Assembly (NCBI GenBank): GCA_038501625.1
Contig: JAZAYU010000005.1
Location: 6,758,001 to 6,822,000, forward strand
Direction: 5' to 3'
DNA from: Corbicula japonica
Taxonomy: Eukaryota; Mollusca; Bivalvia; Venerida; Cyrenidae
DNA: 64,000 nucleotides
Each line of letters begins with the position of its first letter. Position 1 is the first letter of the stretch. Shown piece by piece: positions 37,381 to 47,700 of this stretch. A program made the translations under genes and the position numbers. The notes beneath the pieces were generated by a model. That model saw nothing but the letters and a program-made list of their open reading frames with translations, had not been told where the DNA came from and searched no databases.

Positions 37381-39498
37381 ATGTTCCATCAGCCAGATCA
37401 CCAACACAACCTGTCACTGAGACTTTCTCAAGTCCTAGATGAGATAGGGGTGAACCAGGAAATAGTGACCAAGAGAAGAAGGGCGCATATTATGATTGAG
37501 ACTATCGGTCATACTGACTGTAATTTAATTGGTTGCAAATCATTCAGATATGTGTTTGGAAGTCAGACTGAAGGTTCAACTACACATGGCCTAAAGTCAG
37601 ATGTAGATTTGCTTTTCTGTGACAGTGATATCTCAGTAATACAGGACTGGTCAGAATGGCAGCAGGGCAAGGTGCAGTACCTGATGATACAGGACGATAC
37701 CACATCTCCTGGCTATTGTCTGCTACAGCAACTACATTCTATTGTTCCTCTTCTTGTTCAAGACTACCAGCATGAACACTTAAGCACAGACAACAGTGGC
37801 AGAGTTTTGCTGAGACATTCATGTTGTTTAGAATACATGTATAGACACGATGGGCACATTCGACATGGTCCTGCTGCATCATGTCATTATCCTGGTCATT
37901 ATGATACAGATACTGTATCAGCTTTACAATGTTATTCATGGCCTAAAGAAGCTAATACCTGGCTACAGCAGCTGCAGAATGCCAGTGGTTGGCCAACAGA
38001 AGATATAAAGAGATATTCAGCAGAACAAGGATGTTTTCTTGTTCCTGTTAGCTGCAGAACAGGCGTATATCAAGATGTTGATGTTGAATGGAGAATATCT
38101 ACCTCTTTTGCTGAAAGATGTTTAATGTGGAGTCTTAACATCACGCAAATAAGGTGTTACATTCTAATGAAGATGATTCTCAAAACTTTTATTAAACCGA
38201 AATGTGGAGAGGCTGTCTCCAGCTTTATGTGCAAGTCTATCTTATTCCACTGCATAGCTGATTCAGAAGGCAGCAGTACATGGAACGACAGTACTCTATT
38301 ATCAAGGTTAAATCAGTGTTTGCAAGTTTTGTTTGATTGTATATTAACAGAAAACTGTCCCCATTTCATAATACCCAGGAATAATCTTCTTGCTGGTAAG
38401 CTATCTGCAGCAATAAAACACCATCTTGTAAATGTCATGTGCATGCTGACAGGAAATATTGAGCATTCACTGTTGGGTATATCCATAGATGAACTTGGTA
38501 ATCGTCTACATGTAAAGTCAGGTGGTTTGTCAGTAGTTTATTTAAAATCTGCCAGTGACATAGTTGCCAATATAGCAGTGAACAACATTGGTAATATGGC
38601 TGTGAGGGTAAAAGGTTTTATTAAAAACATTCTGGACAGCATATCTCACCACAATCTCCTCATTTGCTACAATATTTTATCAGGTGCTGTCTCAAAACTG
38701 TGTCAGTTTTATTGCAATGGAGGTAGACTGGAGAAAGCAGCAATCAGTCTACTTACACCTTTTCTCTGTAGTAACATAGGATCAATAATGGCCTCTGTAG
38801 ACATACAACATTCCCAGGGTATATCTCATGCTGCTTTGTTGTGGTTCTCCTTGGGCTCGAACTCGGATATCTCATCAAGCAGGCTGAAGCTGGCATCAGC
38901 ATTGTACTGTGCTGGAGATCTAGAAAGATGTGAAATTATTTTGGGCACTCTGGAAAGACAACTGTCACAAACATTTTTTTTGAACCAATGTTGTTGCTAT
39001 GTTCATAAAAAAATAACATTCTCAAACGACTTTGGAAGAATCTGCTATGAAATCAATGAAAAAGCTATACAAAACAACATGTCACTCTGTGTGAAATATT
39101 TGCCTTGTGAGGTTAACTGTATTCCTAAGGAAATGAAATATGAGTTTTTTAGATCCACAGAAGAGGACCGGCCATACAGAGGTGAATATGATGACTGGAT
39201 GGACTGGGCAGTGGTGGACTCCCTGCCATACATTCACTTTCTGCAGTACAAGGTCTACAGCCAGCTCCAGAGACAGGATGATAAACTTAGAGCTCTTAAC
39301 AACATGGCCCACACGATCAGCACTGAGGATAACCTTGGACACAAAGAGACAGCCCTTAATCTTTTGGGGCAGTGTATGGAGCAAGAGAACAGAACGGATG
39401 ATGCTTTATTCTATTACACAATGTCGCTAAATGTGAGGAGAAGAAACAATGTGGCAAAATGGCATGTTTGCATGCTGCTAGCCAGGCAGTTACGATAG
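37381..39498 (+). CDS. Mab-21/cGAS-like nucleotidyltransferase with TPR-like C-terminus
   Basis: Encodes 705 residues without interruption. Residues ~35-340 form a Mab-21 domain: the nucleotidyltransferase signature GSQTEGSTTHGLKSDVDLL has G60-S61 and the acidic pair D74/D76 that coordinate metal in active family members; D175 or D177 (HYDTDTVSAL) may supply the third acid. EWR at 236-238 and IIPRNNLL at 330-337 are typical of the second lobe. Residues 500-700 are helical, with a TPR-like stretch at 655-690 and the bivalve-typical segment RPYRGEYDDWMDWAVVDSLPY near 598-617. The family includes cGAS-like receptors that sense nucleic acid and make cyclic dinucleotides, and developmental Mab-21 proteins; which applies here is inference. 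The start at 37381 is preferred over 37345 because a splice acceptor lies between them. It is nested, on the opposite strand, in the HELB-like intron. Confidence 0.9.
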   Translation: MFHQPDHQHNLSLRLSQVLDEIGVNQEIVTKRRRAHIMIETIGHTDCNLIGCKSFRYVFGSQTEGSTTHGLKSDVDLLFCDSDISVIQDWSEWQQGKVQYLMIQDDTTSPGYCLLQQLHSIVPLLVQDYQHEHLSTDNSGRVLLRHSCCLEYMYRHDGHIRHGPAASCHYPGHYDTDTVSALQCYSWPKEANTWLQQLQNASGWPTEDIKRYSAEQGCFLVPVSCRTGVYQDVDVEWRISTSFAERCLMWSLNITQIRCYILMKMILKTFIKPKCGEAVSSFMCKSILFHCIADSEGSSTWNDSTLLSRLNQCLQVLFDCILTENCPHFIIPRNNLLAGKLSAAIKHHLVNVMCMLTGNIEHSLLGISIDELGNRLHVKSGGLSVVYLKSASDIVANIAVNNIGNMAVRVKGFIKNILDSISHHNLLICYNILSGAVSKLCQFYCNGGRLEKAAISLLTPFLCSNIGSIMASVDIQHSQGISHAALLWFSLGSNSDISSSRLKLASALYCAGDLERCEIILGTLERQLSQTFFLNQCCCYVHKKITFSNDFGRICYEINEKAIQNNMSLCVKYLPCEVNCIPKEMKYEFFRSTEEDRPYRGEYDDWMDWAVVDSLPYIHFLQYKVYSQLQRQDDKLRALNNMAHTISTEDNLGHKETALNLLGQCMEQENRTDDALFYYTMSLNVRRRNNVAKWHVCMLLARQLR

Positions 39499-39604
39499 TG
39501 ACCTAAACTGACTCTTGTATCCAGTGATGCTCAAGTATTAAAATACAATTATCACAGTGCTTTGAAGTAGAGTCCAATAATGACATATGGATCTGGCAGC
39601 CAGG

Positions 39605-39765
39605 GCTGAAGATCATAAAACTGAGATTTGAAACTAGTCTCAAATCTCAAGCAGGTGCTTGAGATTTAAGACTGGTCTCCAATCTCTACCTGTCACCAAT
39701 TCAGCCAATCAGATCCTTTTAGATTTGAGACTGGTTTTCATTCTCAGTTTTATCATCTTTCTAAA
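39605..39765. mobile_element. Foldback element family B
   Basis: Arms 'gatcataaaactgagattt' and 'attctcagttttatcatc' with inner 'cagccaatcagatcc'. Lies just downstream of the Mab-21-like stop codon, probably within the transcript, where it could form an RNA hairpin. Confidence 0.8.
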
Positions 39766-39815
39766 ATACAGAATGTATTGATCTGATAACATAAACTGTC
39801 AAGAACAAATTCTCA

Positions 39816-39821
39816 AATAAA
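39816..39821 (+). terminator. Polyadenylation signal candidate (AATAAA)
   Basis: First canonical AATAAA after the stop codon, about 320 nt downstream. A family B foldback (39605-39765) would lie in the resulting 3' UTR. Confidence 0.5.
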
Positions 39822-40099
39822 TATTACAGATACATGAACAATTTTTTTTCTTTTTTTTTTCAGTGTTTATGCCCCATCAGCATAACCAGAGTCTAAATAG
39901 ACGTTGAGTAGAAATATCAACAAAGGTTAATGAGATCTGTACAGTGCAGAAATATACATGTTCATAGTTTAGAGTTCTGCTAATCATTATATTGTAGCAG
40001 TATTGTAGCAGCATTTAATTTCAAGGGGGTTAATATTCATGCATCAGCATCAAATGAAATGAATTTTTTCTTATTTGCCTAATAAGATAAGCTATTATA

Positions 40100-41511
40100 T
40101 ACGAGGGTTGTTCAAAAATTAATAGGACTGCGGCTCTACTGTTCACACCTTTTAACTTACTTACACGGTTTTGGAAGCAACGAATATCGGAACATGTCCT
40201 CTAAATACAGTGAAAAATTCAATGCAAAATTTTAACAAATAACAAATCTATTAAATTTACAAATAACAAGGGGTACGCAACCCGGCGCACGCTAACATTA
40301 CAGCAAATGACGTTTATGACGTCGCAAAATAAATACAAAATGTCACAAGCGTCATTCTTTCTTAAGGCACTCTGTCATAACCAATTTTCGTCTCTGGTGA
40401 TCATGCGAAAAGAAATTGGCCACATTTTTACTCCACTCTCATGGGAAAGGCCCGGGAATCGTCCGTTCTTCGCTCTTGTGATTTTTGCTCACCATCTCTG
40501 CACCAACGTGCACGGACCTATAATGTAAGTATGTAAATGAAATTAGTGTTTCGTTTTAATGCCAAACACCATCATCTGTTCTAAAAGTGATATGAACATG
40601 TACAGTGAAATATAAATATTCATTAATGGAAAAATATTCCATTCTACTAAACTCAGGCTAGCATTTATGAAACAAAATCGGGGAAAATATCTAATAATTA
40701 TTTCGTATCCTAATGTCATTAACTTTTTGAAATACTCATAGATCTAGGTAAACACAATAAAATAGTTTAATAAAAACCTCCCTCATATTCAATTCTTTGT
40801 TAAGAATCGAAAAAAAATTACCTGTTGCTAACAATAAACATACCGGACAGCTCGCGACCTGTATACCAGTGATCCTTCCGTAGCTCTTACGCAACTGACG
40901 TCACTAACGTTCCGTCAATATCCCGCTTTCTCATTCCACTTTTCTGCCAGTGATCTCATCTTTGCCATCTTTGAATCGCCTGTGCCAGCTGAAAATGCCT
41001 GACCTGCTCGCCGATTCATTGCCCTTTATTAATCTAACATTTTCATAAGCTGCTGAACGAATTTCGCACGTATGTTGACAAATTAAAATTATCGCGCAAA
41101 TTTTTACCATTAAAACAGACGTCAAAATTCTATATTTAACATTATGACTACTGCTTTTTAAATCGTATTTGTTTAGCAAGAAAACGTCCAAATGACATCA
41201 TATTTGGATAATACGCCACCTGAATATAACAAAACAGGTTGGTGGAATAATAGGTAATACGGACGTCGAATTATGAAAAAACCTAGAAGTAAATGTAATC
41301 TTCAATAACTTTATACGCGCTGCGCCGGGTGCGCTTTACTATGGTTATTAAATAACATAGGAAACTTGGGTTTAGCAAAGTTATGTCATAAAATCATGCT
41401 CAACTTGTAGACAACATTTCACGAGTGCCGTTCATATGAAAATATTTCAGATTTAATGAAGTATGAAAAAGCATGACTCGCAGTCCAATTTAATTTTGAA
41501 CAACCCTCGTA
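40100..41511 (-). mobile_element. Mariner-like transposon, deleted (1.4 kb)
   Basis: Inverted ends 'cgagggttgttcaaaaatta' and 'taattttgaacaaccctcg' are flanked by TA (40100-40101 and 41510-41511), as for the Tc1/mariner superfamily. On the minus strand an ORF at 40931-41191 ends in SRSGIFSWHRRFKDGKDEI, matching the N-terminal helix-turn-helix of mariner transposases. The catalytic domain is missing, so the element is not autonomous. Confidence 0.8.
40931..41191 (-). pseudogene. Mariner transposase N-terminal fragment
   Basis: 86-codon frame. The second half (AAYENVRLIKGNESASRSG then IFSWHRRFKDGKDEI) resembles the DNA-binding region of mariner transposases. It stops soon after, with no DDD/DDE catalytic region. 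A relic of the transposon it lies in. Confidence 0.65.
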
Positions 41512-41641
41512 TTCTAGTTTACAGCGTTTGATTTCATGCAATTTTCTTTGTGGGGAATAATATGACGTCTTAACCAATAAGCAACCAGTATTAACTAGTT
41601 CTCCACTTACATTTATACAACAATTATACTAGGGTCAATCC

Positions 41642-41768
41642 CAAGATCATGAATATAAGACTAAAGATCAGTCTCAAATCTCAATATCAGACATCTAATT
41701 AGTTGACATTCAGACTACTGGTAGTCTCCAATAAGACTAATCAAAAGCTTGAGTTCTAACCCTATACT
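41642..41768. mobile_element. Foldback element family B, diverged
   Basis: 'gatcatgaatataagactaa' with 'cagtctcaaatctcaa' at the left; the right arm is partly lost. Next to a MITE cluster. Confidence 0.5.
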
Positions 41769-42137
41769 TCATATAATATTATATGTCTTTTATCGCATAT
41801 GGGAACAGTGTTGATCCAGATCAGCTGGCACATCCACGTAATCTGTTCAGGATCTTAACTGTTCATTTTGTTGGTCAAAAATAACCTAATAAATCAAAAG
41901 TGAACTGTGTAGATCCTGATCAGATGTACTGTGCAATTTTTTATGCTGTCTGTTCAGGATCTGCACTTTTTGGTCTGAAATAACCTAATAAATCAAAAAG
42001 CGAAAAATGTAGATCCTGATCAGACAGCACTGATGATCTTGATATACACTGTTCACCAACACAGATGTGCCGACTGATCCGAATTTACACTGTTCGCTCA
42101 TGCCATAAAGGCATATATAAGGAGAAAAGGGTTATAT
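41769..42137. mobile_element. TTAA-MITE, internally expanded
   Basis: Three hairpin modules instead of two ('gaacagtgttgatccagatc', 'gtgaactgtgtagatcctg', 'gatcctgatcagacagcac') ending 'tataaggagaaaagggtta'. Suggests internal hairpin duplication. A further half-hairpin follows at 42140-42200. Confidence 0.65.
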
Positions 42138-42270
42138 CCCAGGATATCAGTATAGATCCAGATCAGCATGCACATCCATGAGATCAGTATCTACACTGTT
42201 TGCTTCTTGATATAAACTATAATGTGTCCACGGCCACTGATGCCTCTTCTGCTACAACAACATTGGTAAC

Positions 42271-42531
42271 TATACTCAACAAAAAAAGAAACCTGACACT
42301 GTAACTTTGAATAAGTATGAGGTGCATATTCAAAATCTATATATTTCTGCACCATCCAAAAGAAACTAACCACTGAATCACTTGTTTCATGCACCAAAAA
42401 TATCAAAATGCATAATTAAGTTCAAAACATGCACAATTTTTATTGCATACCACAATTCAATTAGCTTTAAATCTGATTCCAGGAAAATACACCAAATATA
42501 AAGTGTCAGGTTTCTTTTTTTGTTGAGTATA
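42271..42531. mobile_element. MITE with TACTCAACAAAAA termini, TA target site
   Basis: 'tatactcaacaaaaaaagaa' and 'tctttttttgttgagtata' are inverted ends that continue as 'acctgacact' and 'agtgtcaggt', giving about 28-bp TIRs. TA flanks both sides. A longer relative is at 46165-46689. Confidence 0.85.
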
Positions 42532-42549
42532 GATGTTTTTTGTGAAAAA

Positions 42550-43649
42550 CGCATGTCTCCCCCCAGCGCCCTATTGAAGGAAGGCCAAGGAAGAGATATC
42601 ACCTTTTTGAAACGGAAGTCTGTGTCATTTATTATGATATTAAGAACATGCACATATATATATATTCACTCTACGGGCCCCTGTGATGTTGAATTCTGGC
42701 CTACATATCCCAAAAACAACAGGGTTCTTCAAGTCTATCACAGCAACCATCCTAATAAGTTTGAAGGCTCTAGGTAAAATAGAACTCCAATTAGTGAGAG
42801 GAAACCATTTTCACTCATCAGGCACCTGTGACCTTGACCTTTGACCTACTGACCCCAAAATCAATAGGTCCTCTACTCAATAAGGACATCCATCGTATGA
42901 AGTTTGAAGAACCTGGGTGAAAAAGAACTCCTGTTATTGAGTGGAAATGGTTTCCATTCATCGGGCCCCTGTAACCATGACCTTTGACCTACTGACCCCA
43001 AAATGAATAGGGTTCTTCTACTCAATAAGGGCTATTACCCTATTTACATGTAGTTTGAATGCTTTGGGTCAAGCGGTACTCCAGTTATTGACCGGATACC
43101 ATTTCACTCTTCGGTGCCCCTGTGACCTTGACCTTTGACCTACTGACCCCAAAATCAATTAAAGTCCTCTACTCAATAAGGACATCCATCATATGAAGTT
43201 TGAAGGCTCTGGGTGAAAAAGAACTGTTATTGAGTGGAAACGGTTTTCACTCTTCAGGCCCCTGTGATCTTGACCTTTGACCTACAGACCCCCAACTCAA
43301 TAGGGTTCTTCTACTAAATAAGGGCTATCATCCTTTGAAGTTTGAATGCTCTGGGTCAATCGGTACTCGAGTTATTGAGCGGAAACAGTTTTCGCCATTT
43401 GGGCCCCATGTGAAACTATCAAAACACTCATTAGTAGTGAACGATTTTCACTCTTCGGGCCCCTGTGACCTTGACCTTTGACCTACTGACCCCAAAATCA
43501 ATAGGGTTTTTCTACTCAATAAGGGCCATCACCCTGTGAAGTTTGAATGCTCTGGGTCAAACGGTACTCCAGTTATTGAGTGGGAACGAAATGTGACAGA
43601 CAGACCGGGCAAAAACAATATGTCTCCCCCAGAGGGGGGGAGACATAAC
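42550..43649 (+). repeat. Modular repeat with ~150-bp core (family G)
   Basis: The left end holds 'gcatgtctccccccagcgcc' and the right end 'atgtctcccccagaggggg' followed by agacataac, a hairpin. Five to six units marked by 'gtgaccttgacctttgacc', 'tactgaccccaaaatcaat' and 'tgaagtttgaaggctctggg'. Each unit contains clustered TGACCT half-sites. Confidence 0.8.
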
Positions 43650-44475
43650 AAAGGGGCATAACTCTGGTAAAAATGGTCGCAGGAAAAAATCTTTTATTTA
43701 CGATCATCTATTATATCCCAGTTGAAGATTCATTTGTGCAAAATTCACACTTCCGGAGTTGCCAGATCGATGGACCTGTTTGGTAAAATTTGATTTTGTA
43801 TGTTATATGACCGAATGTCAGACAAACATTTAAACTGCTAATTCCTTTTTAACAGATAGGTCAGACAGAATTGTTTCAGTCAGACTGATTTTCACATCTT
43901 GTCTGACCAAATGTCTGACACTTTTTTCAACTTTCTTAAGATTAAAAGAAATAGTTAATGAGGAGCTGATGTCACAAATATTTTTTTAATTAACAAAGGG
44001 CCATAACTCAGGTTACAATGGTCGACTGAAAAAAAATATTTATGATCATATACACATCCTGGTTGATTACTTTTGCAAGTTATAGTTAAAGAGGAGGTGA
44101 TCTCACAAAATTTTATTACTAAATTAACTAAGGGCTGTTACTCTGGTAAATTTGGTTGTAAGAAAAATCTTTTCATCTACGCATTCTGCTTGATCATCTG
44201 GGCAAGTTTGAAATAAATCCACCTGAGAGTTTATAAAGAGTTGATGCCACAAAATTTTATTATTGAAATTATCAAAAGGGCCATAACTCTAATAAAAATG
44301 GTCGCAGGAAAAATTCTTTTGTTTACAATCATCTACACATTCTTCTTGATCATCTGTGCACATTTGAAAGAAATCCACCTGGCAGTTAATGTGGAGTTGA
44401 TGCCATGAGATTGTGGGGAAGTACGTAGTACGTACGGATGGACAGACAAGTGCCACTCTAGTGGAGGCATTAAAA
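43650..44475 (+). repeat. Modular repeat family H (~150-bp units)
   Basis: Four units marked by 'gggccataactct' or its variants, followed by 'aaaaatggtcgcaggaaaaa' and 'gatcatctgtgcacatttg'. Ends with 'cgtacggatggacagacaag'. Directly abuts family G. The minus ORFs across 44289-44623 are artefacts. Confidence 0.75.
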
Positions 44476-44596
44476 AACATAAAGAAGATGAAAAATTACA
44501 ATTCAGATGTGAACTGCAGGGCTCATCTAGAGCTACACTATTTGCACAAGGGATATAACTCACATTCATAGAGTAAAGGGTTAACCCCACCCTTAC

Positions 44597-44782
44597 CTGC
44601 TCCAGTCCACCATGATATCCCAAGGTTGTTTGTTAAGAGAGTTAATTCCCCTTGCTATCTTGTTCTTGGCTTGCCAAAGCTGCATCAGAAAAACTATTAG
44701 AGAGCCACTTTCTATTTGTATTCGTGTCACATTGTTCTTGTTAAGAAACTCCAAAGTTTCTTCAAACATCTGTATTACAGGG
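44597..44782 (-). CDS. HELB-like: HELB-like exon (region before the P-loop), intact
   Basis: Flanked by acceptor 'ttttttgtag' above 44782 and donor CAG|gtaag below 44597. The 186 nt are open in one frame: PVIQMFEETLEFLNKNNV, then TRIQIESGSLIVFLMQLW, then QAKNKIARGINSLNKQP and WDIMVDWSR. The LW-A-ka/IA pattern followed by PW matches the segment that precedes the helicase core in HELB. The exon starts with one base completing a codon and ends with two bases, matching phases on both sides. It is the only HELB-like exon here needing no correction. Confidence 0.7.
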
Positions 44783-44935
44783 CTACAAAAAAGGAAATCA
44801 ATTTAAAGTTCACATAATTTTTTAGCTACAAGTTTTAAAACCCTTGACTACATAATCATATATACAAGTTAAATGCATGTGCGACCAGTGTTGGTGCCAC
44901 CTGATCTGGATCTACAATGGTTGCTTCTTTATCTG

Positions 44936-45081
44936 GGCCCAAGATCATAAAACTAAGTTTGGAGATCAGTCTCAAATCTCAAGCATCTGATTGGCTGAAA
45001 TGGCGACCAGTCACCATTTCAGCCAATCAGATCCTTGAGATCTGAGACTGATCTTCTGATTTAGTTTTATGATCTTGGGCC
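44936..45081. mobile_element. Foldback element family B, near-complete
   Basis: Ends 'gggcccaagatcataaaact' and 'agttttatgatcttgggcc' are inverted. The centre 'ggctgaaatggcgaccagtc' pairs with 'accatttcagccaatcag'. The clearest copy of the family, about 146 bp. It sits in the short intron of the HELB-like gene. Confidence 0.9.
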
Positions 45082-45159
45082 ATTAATCTAAAAGGGAACA
45101 GTGCAGAACTTCATTTCTAATATTTAATTTTAGTTTTCAACTTCTTCCTCTACGATGAA

Positions 45160-45450
45160 GTTTTTTTCACCTAAGGAGCCATAATTTTAATGGTACTCAG
45201 TGTGACGTATTACTTTTCGAGGCATCTGTAGTAAAAGCCACTCAATTTATTGAACTGTGTAGGATGTTTTGATGTGTGGCATCGACGAGCAGGCACATTT
45301 TGCCCCGAGTTGCTGTGAAAAACCATGCCGTCATTCACTTTTTTTGCAAAGTGGCTGTTTTAACAGTCATTCGAAAAAAGCCATAATCCCACAAATTCTC
45401 ATAATTTCTATATTAATAAGATTATTACCGTGTGTAAATATATTTCAAAG
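45160..45450. repeat. Dispersed repeat, copy 1 (partner at 54335-54600)
   Basis: 'gatgttttgatgtgtggc', 'gtcattcactttttttgc' and 'ctcataatttctatatta' occur in the same order and orientation near 54415-54570. No coding signal; the 105-codon plus ORF that crosses it is not supported. Confidence 0.7.
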
Positions 45451-45463
45451 CAAGATTTCAAAC

Positions 45464-45652
45464 CTTAAAGCATCCATTATTCTATCAAAATTTTCCAAAT
45501 GTATGTCCATTTTCTCTGGTCTCTTTCTTGATGTACTCGTACATTTGTACAGCATCCCTAACATCCTGCGGTATCTTGGGCAGTAACCCCGCTTTGGACA
45601 GAGCTTCATAGGAGGTTTCACACCCCAAAATGTTACACTTCTTTGATACTAT
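45464..45652 (-). CDS. HELB-like: HELB-like exon, one frameshift near its 3' end
   Basis: Acceptor 'ctgtttcag' above 45652 and donor TTAAG|gtttg below 45464. It encodes IVSKKCNILGCETSYEAL, SKAGLLPKIPQDVRDAVQ and MYEYIKKETRENGHTFGKF, then a stop. Dropping one base from the A4 run at 45487-45490 (T4 on the coding strand) continues the frame as DRIMDAL and gives the two-base phase needed by the next exon. The pattern of a C-x-LxGC segment followed by IP, a helical stretch and a GHTF motif fits the N-terminal half of HELB. Confidence 0.65.
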
Positions 45653-46164
45653 CTGAAACAGAAATTTTCAAACATATGTTGTATTTTCAATACCTGGTTG
45701 TGTGGGGTTGAATGTAAAGTGGATAAAAGACTGGAGAACATTGTGTTTTCCAGGTTCGATCTTTATTCTGTTCATTTTTCGTAACATAGGAAGTGACATC
45801 AGCGGGTGTCCACCGGGATGTCATGTACAAATTATTATAATGTTACAATAGCATACCAATTTCTGATAGCTTTGAAAACAAGGGTCATTTGACCCCGTTT
45901 TGAACATTTTGAAGGGGTCATTATTATCATGTTACAAGTCATATTGTGTATTCAAAGCTCTTTGCTACTTATGTAATTTAAATTTTTATTCACCCATTAC
46001 ATCACAGATTCATCATTTATTGCATGGGCAACCAATGTAGATCCATAGATACGATTTACATGTTTTTGGATGAGTGATGAGGCTGCTTTCTGTGTGTAGC
46101 TATTTCTGATAAACATGTTTATCTTTTCAATTTCTTTCAGTTGTTTGTTTCTGATACGCTTACA
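45653..46164. other. Intron; no recognisable feature
   Basis: No element recognised apart from a half MITE hairpin near 46020-46050. Confidence 0.5.
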
Positions 46165-46691
46165 TACTCAACAAAAATAAAAATTATCCACTTTTTATGC
46201 TTATACACCCATTATGTTTATTTAATGAGGAACGCTTTGAATAATATTGTATTACCTAATCTCAGTTGTTTTTAAGTTTATTTGATCATGAACATGATAT
46301 TCCAAATCAATACCTGAGCAACTGCTTATTAAATAACAACTGATAAAAGATTTAAAAACATACATTTTCAATTTAAATGGTTGGAAACTATATAGGACAA
46401 ACTGTTTTATTAATGAATGTTTTGTGATTTTATTGACCACAAGGCCTGGATAAATTGAATTAATAATGAAAAAAGTGAATATTTTTTAGAATTAATCACT
46501 TCTTCCTGAAACCTCTATTATAACAAAGGGAACGATAACTCTGTAGTGACTGCAGATTTTCAAGAATTTTTTTTCTTTGCAATAATTACAGAAAGGCAAT
46601 TTTGTTTCAAGAAGGAATTTTGACTTTTCTTTTTCTAATTTTACAAATTTACAGGTAGGAAAATGGATACTTTTTATTTTTGCTGAGTATA
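46165..46691. mobile_element. Longer element with TACTCAACAAAAA termini
   Basis: 'tactcaacaaaaataaaaat' followed by 'tatccactttttatg' at the left; 'ggatactttttatttttgct' plus 'gagtata' at the right. Same end motif as 42271-42531. The left flank is CA rather than TA. No coding capacity. Confidence 0.65.
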
Positions 46692-46737
46692 CAATGTATT
46701 AGCTCCATATCTGGAAGTGAAAAGTTCTTATCACCGG

Positions 46738-47700
46738 GGGAGATAATCACTTACTGGTTTAAATGCAAGGTGCCCTGGTTTTTGATCCAGTAACTTATTG
46801 CTATCACTAGGGGAGATAATCACTTATTGGTTTAAATGCAAGGTGCCCTGGTTTCTGATCCAGTAACTTATTGCTATCACTAGGGGAGATAATCACTTAC
46901 TGGTTTAAATGCAAGGTGCCCAGGTTTCTGATCCAGTAACTTATTGCTATCACTAGGGGAGATAATCACTTACTGGTTTAAATGCAAGGTGCCCTGGTTT
47001 CTGATCCAGTAACTTATTGCTATCACTAGGGGAGATAATCACTTACTGGTTTAAATGCAAGGTGCCCTGGTTTCTGATCAAGTAACTTATTGCTATCACC
47101 AGGGGAGATAATCAATTACTGGCTTAAATGCAAGTTGCCCTGGTTTCTGATCATAAACAGGGGAGATAATCACTTACTGGTTTAAATGCAAGGTGCCCTG
47201 GTTTCTGATCATAAACAGGGGAGATAATCACTTACTGGTTTAAATGCAAGGTGCCCTGGTTTCTGATCATAAACTGGGGAGATTATCACTTACTGGTTTA
47301 AATGCAAGGTGCCCTGGTTTCTGATCACATAACTTCTTGTTATAACCACAGGAGAAAATCACTTACTGGTTTAAATGCAAGGTGCCCTGGTTTCTGATCA
47401 GGTACTAGTATCTTCTTGTTATCAACTGGGGAAATAATCACTTACTGGTTTAAATGCAAGGTGGCCTGGTTTCTGATCAAGTAACTTATTACTTTCACTA
47501 GGGGAGATAAACACTAACTGGTTTAAATGCAAGGTGCCCTGGTTTCTGATCAAGTATCTTCTTGTTATCACCAGGGGACATAATCACTTACTGGTTTAAA
47601 TGCAAGGTTCCCTGGTTTCTGTTCAAGTAACTTCTTTTTATCACCAGGGGAGATAATCACTTATTGGTTTGAATGCAAGGTGCCCTGGTTTCTGATCAAG
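46738..47700 (-). repeat. Exon-derived tandem array carrying splice donors (14 copies)
   Basis: Fourteen copies of a 59-77-bp unit (73 bp in the regular left part). Read on the minus strand, each unit contains 'gatcagaaaccagggcacc' and 'ttgcatttaaacca' followed in most copies by gtaagt and then 'gattatctcccc'. The first part encodes LLDQKPGHLAFKP, identical to the end of the adjoining HELB-like exon, so the array arose by tandem duplication of an exon 3' end with its donor. In-frame stops follow the donor in the units read. Most copies keep GTAAGT; the copies near 46815 and 47660 read ATAAGT and the one near 47510 reads GTTAGT. Confidence 0.85.

Noticed and set aside
45269..45586. 105-codon plus ORF
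   Set aside because: It overlaps the HELB-like exon on the other strand and a dispersed repeat; it has no motif of its own.
47660..47670. AT-AC (U12-type) donor for the HELB-like exon
   Set aside because: The sequence is ATAAGT rather than ATATCC, and the neighbouring copies have GTAAGT, so a simple G-to-A loss is more likely.
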